Source of the DNA: Chryseobacterium ginsenosidimutans
GTDB lineage: Bacteria; Bacteroidota; Bacteroidia; Flavobacteriales; Weeksellaceae
Length of the DNA stretch: 64,000 nt
Direction: 5' to 3'
Assembly: GCF_024807225.1 (NCBI RefSeq)
Contig: NZ_JANUCO010000001.1
Coordinates: 4,340,001 to 4,404,000, forward strand
Shown: one piece after another, positions 42,906-50,804 of the stretch
Numbering within the stretch: position 1 is the stretch's first letter
How the letters are laid out: every line of letters begins with the position of its first letter
Made by a program: the position numbers and the translations under genes
The notes under the pieces: generated by a model
Told to the model about the DNA's origin: nothing
What the model saw: only the letters and a program-made list of their open reading frames with translations
The model's database searches: none

Positions 42906-44898
42906 TTATTTCAAATTTTCTGTAAAGAAACCCAGCATTGTTCTGTACAATTCTATTTGGTTTTCTTCTTTGCGAAATCCGTGTCCTTCATTATATTTTA
43001 CCATATAAGGAACAGCAAATCCTTTTTTGCGTAATGCTTCTACGATTTGATCTGATTCGTTGATGTTTACTCTAGGATCGTTTCCTCCCTGTATTACAAA
43101 TAATGGTTTTTTAATTTTATCAATATGAAAAACAGGAGAAACTTCTTGGGCAATAATTTTCTCTTTTGGATCGTTCACATCATACCAATAGCCTTTAATA
43201 ATTTCCATGTAAGGTTTCCAATAAGCCGGCATAGAGCTCATAAAAGTAAAAATATTGGCAACTCCACAATAATCAATACCGCAAACGTATAAATCGGGTG
43301 TCTTTTCCATTCCCCTCAACACCGCATAACCACCATGGCTTGCTCCATAAATGGCCACTTTGTTTTTATCTACCAAGCCTTCATTAATTACATATTGTAC
43401 ACCGTCTTCCACATCATCCATCAGTTTTCTGCCTATTTGTTTAAAACCAGACTTGAAAAAATCTTTACCATAGCCGCCAGAAATCCTGAAATTCACCTGT
43501 AAAGTGGCATATCCTCTACTGGCAAATAATTGGGTTTCCGGATTAAAGCTCCAATGATCTCTCACTCCTTGTGGCCCACCGTGTGGATTTACAATTAAAG
43601 GAACTTTTTTACCTTCCAATACTGTTTTTGGTAATGTAATATAGCCATGAATGGTTTTTCCGTCTCTGCTTTTAAAGGAGATTGCGCGCATTTCCGCCAT
43701 ATCTTCCTCCTTCAATTGAGGCATTAAATCGTACAGAAAACTGAATTCGTTTTTTTTCGGATCATAAGTATAATATTTCCCAACCAGTTTATCACTTGTA
43801 ACAGAAACTAAATACATCGACTCATCGTCTGTTACCCCAACAATTCCATATTGATAACCCGTAAATTGTTTTCTTATTTTCTGATCTAAATTTTTAAATG
43901 ATTTACTTTGAGGAATAATTTCTTTTTTATCGCCTTCGTAAACAAAGTAATCTATTTCATAGCCTCTTTTTCTAGATAAACTTATATCGCTGACGTCATA
44001 ATTATTATTTGAGAAAATAGTTTTAATAGACTTATTTAATTTTAAATCATACAAATGAATTTCAGCTTTATCAGAATCTAAATTTGTTAAAACATAAGCA
44101 TCATCAGGATTTTCGGAAGAATAATTATACTGCAAAATATCGAATGTATCTTCCATTCCATATTCTTTAATTAGGTTAAAAGTTTTACCACCATCTTTTG
44201 TGTAAAAGTATTGCGAAATAACCCCGTCTTTAATTTTTGTATACCCTCTTAAGTTTCCGTCTTTGTCAAAATCATAATCTACAACGGGGGTTTCAGCATC
44301 CTCATTTTTATAAAGTTGCTGCAATTCTCCGGTTACAATATTTATTTTATAAGGATCAGAAATTTGGGGATTATTTTTATTCATTGAAATAATGATATGA
44401 TCCGGATCTTCTTTCAGAAGGGCTAAAATATCTGCTTTTACTCCATCAAACGGAGTCAGTTTCTTTATTACCTGTTCCATCTATTTTTACAGAAAACAAG
44501 TGATAGTTTTCGTTTCCGCCTTTATCCATCACGTAAATTAAATGATTGTTGTTTACCCACGCATATCCACGGATTAATTCTCCTTTTTCTTCAATCACTC
44601 TTTTTATTTCTCCTGTTTTTATGTTTTTAACATACACATGGTTTTTAAGATTAAGATCTTTTTCCAGGTAAGAAATATATTTACCATCAGGCGAAAGCTG
44701 AAACGAAGATGCTTTTGGTTTAGCAAAATAATCTTCTACTTTATATTTATAATTACCGTTGTCTTTAGCAGCCAACGCCTTTAACTCTGCTTCAGAACTA
44801 GGCAAAGCTGTATTTCCGGGTAATTTGTTTTCGAATTCTTGTGCAAAACCTTGAATAATCATACAAACAATTAAAATAAATGTGATAGGCTTTTTCAT
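42906..44898 (-). CDS. S9 prolyl-oligopeptidase-family serine peptidase, +1 frameshift
   Basis: Frames 44898-44446 and 44480-42906 join into about 663 residues after removing one base from GTTTC at 44459-44463, giving DGTGNKELTPFDGVKADIL. A signal peptide (MKKPITFILIVCMIIQGFAQ) precedes a beta-propeller part with repeated SPDGKYISYLEKD-like blades. The C-terminal alpha/beta hydrolase has the nucleophile in YGASHGGYAVLRG, Asp in GGNDPRVN and His in YNEGHGF. It should be a periplasmic or secreted oligopeptidase. It starts 23 bp after the dehydratase gene, which suggests joint expression, perhaps to trim leader or core peptides. Confidence 0.88.
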
Positions 44899-44921
44899 GT
44901 TGAGATATTTATTACAGAACC

Positions 44922-46394
44922 TTATGTAAGGCTTTCAATAATTAAGTTTTTCTGATATTCTAAATCTTCTAAAGTCAGTTTGTTCAGTTTTCGTTCTATA
45001 TTTTCTACCGCCGTGAGTTCGAAGAAATCTTTTATTGTGCCGAATTCTGTTTCCAAATCTCTAGACGAAGAATTTACTTCAAAATAAGGGATATCACCCC
45101 TTAACATTTGGGTAATTTCATGTTCTAAGATGTTTCGTAAAGGAGAATCTTCGGGAAAGTTTTTAAAAGCTACGGATAGATATTCTCTTGCTTTTTGTTT
45201 ATATAAGGTTTTATCTTTTTGGTATTTAGGCAATCTCATAATGCTAAGAATTATTCGATAGGCATTAGTAGACCTCCAGATATATCGCACCGGTACGTTA
45301 TTAAAATGTTGTATCGGCGATTCTTTTGATAATAAAAATTCTTTGTTTTTTAATAATAATTGATAACAGTCTTCGAATCCTTTTAAAAGATCTTCCAAAT
45401 ACTCTTCTGCAAAAACCCTCTTGCCTTTTAGCGTAGGTATATTGCATCTAATAAAATTTTCTTCTACTAATTTGGTAACCATTCTCCAGTAGGTCGTAAA
45501 ACGGTTTACACCTACCCTTTTCTCTCCATAAACATGGGTTTCCTTGGAATATCCAAATCCACAGGCTCCTACCGGAAAATCTCCTTCTACGCTTTTATTG
45601 GGAAGCAAAAAGGTATTGAGTACCGTGTCTTTTTGTACTTCATTAAATTGCTTATAATATTCTTTATAACGAGTAGATATTTTGGGAAGAATAACTGTTT
45701 CATGATCTATCAGCACAGGAGTATCTCCATGAGCAATAAGATTTTCTGCATGGTAGTCTGTGCCATTAATTGCATACAAAATGCACAACAAATAGCCCGC
45801 TCTTTTATAGTAAGTTTGTAATTCTTCCGAACTATCACAATGTTTTTCCGTTACAAATTCTTGCCAATGATAATCTGTTTTATTATAAATCTTATATGTA
45901 CAATCACCCATATCCAAATACTGGCTTACCCAATCTAAAAGTGAGAAATACGATTCTGAAATTGCAGCGTTTGTAGGTTTGAAAACTATTTTTTGATTTT
46001 CAGTTAATGATACTATTGCCGTGGATTTTCCATTATGCTGATCTCCTTCACCAATATTGATATCTTGTAAATACTGATCCTGAATAATCCCCTTTTCCTG
46101 AAGAAAGCTTTCATCTTCATCAAAAGCGTTTGCTATATCATTGAATAAGCGTTCAATATTCTCTTTTTGCAATACAAAAGTTTCATCCAATGTGTGATAC
46201 TGTTCCCGAATATCCAGCCAATTATTTTCTTCTAACTGTTTTAAATATTCATCAAAAGAAAGATCTGGATCTTTGATTTTGCTAGAAGTTAGATGTTCTA
46301 CCAACACATTTTCATTAATAGAACACATGAAATTTGTGACCTTGCTTTTTATTTCTGATTGAAACGGAGATTGTAATATTGTAGAATTGCCCAT
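44922..46394 (-). CDS. Stand-alone LanM-type dehydratase (DUF4135) without LanC cyclase
   Basis: This 490-residue protein equals the dehydratase half of class II lanthipeptide synthetases. Kinase-like motifs are GDQHNGKSTAIVSL, IVFKPTNAA (K139), and NGTDYHAENLIAHGDTPVLI followed by DHE (D213, H215, N218, D230). The elimination region PVRYIWRSTNAYR holds R370, R374 and T376. All appear intact, so Ser/Thr phosphorylation and elimination should work. The C-terminus ends in a normal DUF4135 tail, and no LanC domain follows here or elsewhere in the window. The product would be dehydrated peptides without enzyme-made thioether rings, unless a cyclase is encoded elsewhere. It follows the precursors. 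Confidence 0.88.
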   Translation of the reverse strand: MGNSTILQSPFQSEIKSKVTNFMCSINENVLVEHLTSSKIKDPDLSFDEYLKQLEENNWLDIREQYHTLDETFVLQKENIERLFNDIANAFDEDESFLQEKGIIQDQYLQDINIGEGDQHNGKSTAIVSLTENQKIVFKPTNAAISESYFSLLDWVSQYLDMGDCTYKIYNKTDYHWQEFVTEKHCDSSEELQTYYKRAGYLLCILYAINGTDYHAENLIAHGDTPVLIDHETVILPKISTRYKEYYKQFNEVQKDTVLNTFLLPNKSVEGDFPVGACGFGYSKETHVYGEKRVGVNRFTTYWRMVTKLVEENFIRCNIPTLKGKRVFAEEYLEDLLKGFEDCYQLLLKNKEFLLSKESPIQHFNNVPVRYIWRSTNAYRIILSIMRLPKYQKDKTLYKQKAREYLSVAFKNFPEDSPLRNILEHEITQMLRGDIPYFEVNSSSRDLETEFGTIKDFFELTAVENIERKLNKLTLEDLEYQKNLIIESLT

Positions 46395-46449
46395 TGTAAT
46401 AGATTAAATATTTTTTATGATTTGATAGTAACCGCTTATAGATGATTAT

Positions 46450-46464
46450 ACTACGAATAGTAGT
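46450..46464. promoter_or_regulatory. Operator-like inverted repeat before the dehydratase gene
   Basis: ACTAC-GAATA-GTAGT lies 56 bp upstream of the dehydratase ATG and downstream of the precursor terminator. It resembles the repeat at 41086 next to the LuxR gene. Confidence 0.45.
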
Positions 46465-46494
46465 TCAATACAAAAGCTGATCAGTGGACAGAAG

Positions 46495-46529
46495 AATAAG
46501 TGCAGCCATTTTATTTGGCTGCACTTATT
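46495..46529 (-). terminator. Strong terminator after precursor 1
   Basis: AATAAGTGCAGCC and GGCTGCACTTATT form a perfect 13-bp stem around a 9-nt loop, between precursor 1 and the dehydratase gene. It would let precursor RNA far exceed enzyme RNA. Confidence 0.9.
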
Positions 46530-46560
46530 TAAAATTAGAGATTTTTAGATCTGTTCATTA

Positions 46561-46902
46561 TTACCAAGTAACAACACAAACACAACCAAATGAACCAGCT
46601 GCTTCTAATGAAGTTCCTACTGCAGCTCCTCCAGCGATCAATTCTAATTCTTGTTCTGAAAGTTCAGTGCTTCCTGTTTTAATAAGGTCAACATAAACTG
46701 TGTTCAATTGTGGTTGATCCTCAACGATAAGCTCGTATCCACTTGGAACTTTAAATTTTGGGTGAAAAGCTTTCAATGTGTTTTCTGAATCTGATAATAA
46801 ACTAGCTTTGAAAGATGAATCTTGGTTAGCTTTATTAACAACTGAATACAAAAATGCTTGATTGTTAACTAGGTTTTTTCTGATTTGTTCTGAATTGTTC
46901 AT
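46561..46902 (-). CDS. NHLP-leader RiPP precursor 1, Cys/Ser/Thr-containing core
   Basis: This 113-residue peptide has an NHLP (nitrile-hydratase-like) leader, MNNSEQIRKNLVNNQAFLYS and onward, ending in the acidic helix LSEQELELIA and the Gly-Gly site at residues 91-92. The 21-residue core starts AAVGTSLEAAGSF and ends GCVCVVTW, with one Thr-Ser pair, a further Ser, a Thr and a CVC pair. That composition suits dehydration by the LanM-like enzyme and thioether or other bonds with Cys. The C39 transporter would remove the leader. It lies 49 bp after precursor 2 and before a strong terminator. Confidence 0.88.
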   Translation of the reverse strand: MNNSEQIRKNLVNNQAFLYSVVNKANQDSSFKASLLSDSENTLKAFHPKFKVPSGYELIVEDQPQLNTVYVDLIKTGSTELSEQELELIAGGAAVGTSLEAAGSFGCVCVVTW

Positions 46903-46951
46903 GATTTTAAATGTTTAATGATTAATAATTATTTTATTGTTTGTTTGATTT

Positions 46952-47281
46952 TTAAATTCTTATACAGTCTTTTAACGCTGGAAACAGAGTGTTAGTTAGA
47001 TCTTTCCACATCATTTGTCCTCCTCCTGCAATAATTTCCAACTGATCTTCCGTAAGCTCTATATTATCAATTTCCGGCTCTGCGGGTATATTAACATACA
47101 CTTTAGATTTATCTGTTTGATCAACCACTATCAGCTCTTTTCCTTCCGGTAAAACGACTGCTACTCCTGTTAATCTTTCTATTGCTTCTATAGGGTTTGA
47201 TAGTAATTCTTTTCTAAACTCTACATCTTCCCAGGCTTTAGATATGATCGCTTGTATGATTTGTTCTTTTTTATCTTCCAT
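46952..47281 (-). CDS. NHLP-leader RiPP precursor 2
   Basis: This 109-residue peptide has an NHLP leader with AIISKAWEDVEFRKELLSNP, LPEGKELIVVDQTDKSKVYV and NIPAEPEIDN. The acidic ELTEDQLEIIAGG site puts Gly-Gly at residues 86-87. The core of about 22 residues begins GQMMWKDLTNTLF and ends PALKDCIRI, with two Thr and one Cys, different from precursors 1 and 3. Its upstream region is the first unit of a tandem repeat array, so the array may hold its promoter. Precursor 1 follows at 49 bp and probably shares the transcript. Confidence 0.88.
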   Translation of the reverse strand: MEDKKEQIIQAIISKAWEDVEFRKELLSNPIEAIERLTGVAVVLPEGKELIVVDQTDKSKVYVNIPAEPEIDNIELTEDQLEIIAGGGQMMWKDLTNTLFPALKDCIRI

Positions 47282-47305
47282 AACATTTACATTTTGTTTG
47301 ATGTA

Positions 47306-47980
47306 AAGGTAAAGTGCTTTTCTTGTATAGATTTGCCAGGTTTTACTTCAAAACTGTCAATCTTATTTTCCTTTTTTTTAATTACCATTTGTTTCGTCTG
47401 CTCTTGATAATCTCATTTTCAATAAGGTAAAGATAGAAGCTCATTTTTGTATAAAATTGTCATGTTTTACTTCAAAACTGCCAATCTTATTTTCCTTTTT
47501 TTTATTACCATTCGTTTCGTCTGCTCTTGATAATCTCATTTTCAATAAGGTAAAGATAGAAGGTCATTTTTGTATAAAATTGCCAGGTTTTACTTCAAAA
47601 CCGCCAATCTTATTTTCCTTTTTTTAATTACCATTCGTTTCGTCTGCTCTTGATAATTTCATTTTCAATAAGGTAAAGATAGAAGGTCATTTTTGTATAA
47701 AATTGTCATGTTTTACTTCAAAACTGCCAATCTTATTTTTCTTTTTTTTAATTACCATTTGTTTCGTCTGCTCTTGATAATCTTATTTTCAATAAGGTAA
47801 AGATAGAAGCTCATTTTTATATAAAATTGCCAGGTTTTGCTTTAAAACTGTCAACCTTATTTTCCTTTTTTTAATTACCTTTTGTTTCGTCTGCTCTTGA
47901 TAATCTTATTTTCAATAAGGTAAAGATAGAAGGTCATTTTTGTATAAAATTGTCATGTTTTACTTCAAAACTGTCAATGC
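47306..47980. repeat. Tandem repeat array, about 123-124 bp unit, roughly 5.5 copies
   Basis: A unit containing TTTTACTTCAAAACTG, a T-rich run, CGTCTGCTCTTGATAATCTC and AATAAGGTAAAGATAGAAG recurs with landmark TTTTAC/TTTTGC starts at 47341, 47465, 47588, 47711, 47835 and 47958. Adjacent units alternate between GCCAGG and GTCATG before the landmark, so the older unit may be a dimer. The array lies between the cyclase gene and precursor 2 and abuts the precursor's upstream region. Confidence 0.9.
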
Positions 47981-47999
47981 TAATTTTATTTAAATTTCT

Positions 48000-49950
48000 T
48001 TACGATACAGCTTCTACAAAATACATCTTAAGCTCTCCTTTTCCTTTTGCCTGTATGTTTCCACGATATTCAAAACTAAAGCAGTCTTCGTTTTTGATAA
48101 GATGATAAAGCGATTCGCTGATGTTTACTTTTCCTACCATACCGTTGCTTTCTATTCTGCTTGCTGTATTTACGGTATCTCCCCAAACATCATACTGGAA
48201 TTTTTTTACTCCGACGATCCCTGCAACAATAGGTCCCGCATGAATCCCTAAACGCATTTCGAAAGCCGGTATTTCTGTTTCCCTATTTTCATCTTGTCTT
48301 TTTTCCATAAACCTTTGCATCTCCAATCCGGCTAAAACAATATTTTTCAGGGCATCCTTGTCAGGTTTGGGAATTCCTCCTGCAGCCATATAAGAATCGC
48401 CTATGGTTTTTATTTTTTCTATTTTATATTTTTCTGAAATCAAATCAAAGGCTTTAAAACACACGTTGATTTCTTCTACCAAGCTTTGTGGAGACATTTT
48501 TTCGGCGGTTTGTGTGAAGGATTTAAAATCGGTAAAGAGAATCGATACCAGATTGAAATCTCTGGCGTTCACACTTCCTTTCTGCTTTAGTTTCTTCAGC
48601 TATTTCTTCAGGAAGAATGTTCAACAGAAGCTCTTCCGAACGGTCTTTCTCTATCCTCAATGCTTCTCTGGACTTTTTAACAAAATTGAGTCTGTTCCAT
48701 AAACCTCCTGCTAAAACAAGAATAAAACATAAGGAAATAATAATGGCATTTCTCTGCTTTTCCTTTCTCTGTACTTCCTCTTTATGCTTAATCTGAATCG
48801 TATGCTCTTTCTTTACATAAGCAATGCTATCTGTAAGCTGCTGCTTCTGAAACTCCATATTCATCATTCTATTGGACGTTTCTTTTGAGTTGAGACTGTC
48901 TTCAAAAATATTGGATCTCTCATAAAAACTAAGGGCATTCTTATCATCTCCCAGATCTTTATAAGACTGATACAAACAGTCACAGGCATCTTTCTTTAAG
49001 GAAAGCGAACCTATTTTTTTACCAATTGAGAATCCTTCACTGCATTTTTTAACGGCCTCTTTATTTTTTCCCTTCTCTTTATAAATATTACCTATAGCAA
49101 TCTGAGAATCTCCTATATATTGCTGGCTGTTCATTTCTTTCGCCAACTGCAGTGTATTATTAAAATAATCTAAGGCATGAGAATAATCTGATTGCTTGTA
49201 AAACAATGTTCCTAAATTATTCATCACTTCAATCTTAATCTGCTTATCATTCTCTTTATTTGCAATCTGAAGAGCTTTGCTAAGATTTTTGTAGGCAAGA
49301 TCAAAGTCTTTCAGCCTTACTTGTATAGATCCTGTAGAATTTAAATTCTGAGCGATTGCTTTTACATCATTTAGCTTTGTATATACATTATATGCTTTTT
49401 TATAATATTTTAAAGCACTGGTATAATCTTCCAGTTTAGAATATATACCTCCGATGTTTTGAGTGGTTATGGCTATGGTTTTCGGATCTTTAATTTCTTT
49501 TTGAATATCTAATACTTTTTGATAACAGCTAAGAGCCTGAGGAAATTTACCTAAGTAGTAATAAGTTCCGCCCAAATTGTTAGTTACCGATGATATACCT
49601 AGTTTGTAACCAACCTTTTTGTATTCAGAAATACTTTTTTCGAAGTAAGAAAGAGATAGGATATAATTTCCCTGAAGAGAGTAAGAAATGGCTAAGTAGC
49701 TGTAGCAGTCTCCTGCTTTTTTAAAATCTTTATGTTCATAATAGCCACTCAGGCTTTTATTAAAATATATTACAGATTCTGCGAAATTTCCAGATTCCTG
49801 CTGTCTTATTCCAATATTTAAAAGACTATCCGCAGTGTTTTTAACAACAGCAGACGGACGACTCTCTTTTTTATTCGTCTGAGAGTATGTTCCAGCCCTA
49901 TTTCCAATAAATAAAAAACAAAAAAACAATATATATTTATAATTTATCAT
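48000..49950 (-). CDS. TPR-domain class III adenylate/guanylate cyclase, +1 frameshift
   Basis: Frames 49950-48523 and 48572-48000 join into about 649 residues after removing one base from GTTTC at 48590-48594, giving LPEEIAEELKQKGSVNARDF. A signal peptide is followed by roughly seven TPR repeats (for example GGTYYYLGKFPQALSCYQKV), a membrane segment near residue 400 (AIIISLCFILVLAGG) and a class III cyclase with ILFTDFKSFT, KIKTIGDSYMAAGG and YDVWGDTVNTASRIE. Lys in KIKTIGD and Asp in VWGDTVN suggest ATP as substrate. It lies between precursor genes and could supply cAMP for the Crp-like protein. Confidence 0.88.
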
Positions 49951-50045
49951 AGCGAAAAGTTTTAAGGCATTGGATGTAAACTAAGTTTCAGCTTGTAAAA
50001 TCAATAATAAAAACATCATTTGATGAGAAATTATTTAAAATGAAA

Positions 50046-50084
50046 ATCGTATATAATTCTTGAAAAACAGGAATTATATACGAT
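50046..50084 (-). terminator. Strong hairpin after precursor 3
   Basis: ATCGTATATAATTC and GAATTATATACGAT are a perfect 14-bp stem around a 10-11 nt loop, 20 bp beyond the precursor stop. Its T-run on the minus strand is short. Confidence 0.75.
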
Positions 50085-50104
50085 CCAAAAGAATTCATTA
50101 TAAT

Positions 50105-50440
50105 CTAGTTTCCACCGAAAATATTATCCCCAGAATTGACTGGCTTTATATAAATTGGCGGATCCCCGTCATTAGTTCCTCCGGATATAACATCCAGCTG
50201 ATCTTCATCCAATTCCATATCTTCCATATCAAGCTCTGCCGGAATGTTTACAAAAATGGTAGAGGAGTCGGTCTGGTCTACAAATGCCAGATTCTTGCCT
50301 GTCGGTAAATTAATAGGATGTCCTAAAAAATTTTCGATAGTAACCACCGGATTCTGGATTAGGCTGCTTTTAAACGCAGGATCTTTCCATGCTTTTTTTA
50401 CAACAGATTGTAAAATTTCTTGGTCATTGTTTAAATTCAT
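50105..50440 (-). CDS. NHLP-leader RiPP precursor 3, Cys-free core
   Basis: This 111-residue peptide has the NHLP leader MNLNNDQEILQSVVKKAWKD, with FLGHPINLPTGKNLAFVDQT and FVNIPAEL, and the acidic MELDEDQLDVISGG site (Gly-Gly at 87-88). The 23-residue core starts TNDGDPPIYIKPV and ends NSGDNIFGGN. It has one Thr, one Ser, no Cys, many Asn/Asp/Gly, and a second Gly-Gly near its end. Thioether rings are impossible, so its modification must differ from precursor 1. It is the most upstream gene of the locus, followed by a hairpin and then the cyclase gene. Confidence 0.85.
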   Translation of the reverse strand: MNLNNDQEILQSVVKKAWKDPAFKSSLIQNPVVTIENFLGHPINLPTGKNLAFVDQTDSSTIFVNIPAELDMEDMELDEDQLDVISGGTNDGDPPIYIKPVNSGDNIFGGN

Positions 50441-50483
50441 AAGCTATTTTTTATTGTTAAACAGTATTTATCTTAATATGGCA

Positions 50484-50507
50484 TGGTAAAATTATCCCGT
50501 TTTACCA
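50484..50507. promoter_or_regulatory. Inverted repeat upstream of precursor 3
   Basis: TGGTAAAA and TTTTACCA are perfect 8-bp arms around an 8-bp spacer, 44 bp before the precursor start. It is probably an operator. It differs from the ACTAC/GTAGT repeats. Confidence 0.55.
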
Positions 50508-50804
50508 CGATAGAACTGACAAATGAACCGTCAAAATTGGGTAGAAGCAACTAATTATCATACATCTATATTCTTACATTCTGAATATTGTATTGAAAAA
50601 TCTAGGTGCAATTCTGATAATTCAATTGCACAAAATTTTGAAATTTCTTAACTGTCCTATAAATTCAAATTATTTACAGTTTTTTGCTTCTGAAAATAGA
50701 ATTCCAGTAAAATGTTTAAAAATACATCTTCCTATGCATAACATTTAATAAGCTGTTCATGCATGATTAACACTAATATCCTAATCTTGCAAAAATTTTT
50801 TACA

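Noticed and set aside
44922..46394. LanM truncated by a frameshift so that the LanC half is hidden in another frame
   Set aside because: The 23 bp after the stop lead straight into the signal peptide of the S9 peptidase, and no LanC motifs are seen in any frame nearby.
47306..47980. CRISPR array
   Set aside because: The whole 123-bp unit repeats. There are no short repeats alternating with unique spacers and no cas genes.
28889..50440. Prophage or integrative element carrying the RiPP locus
   Set aside because: No integrase, phage structural gene or conjugation gene is present, and no flanking attachment repeat was found.
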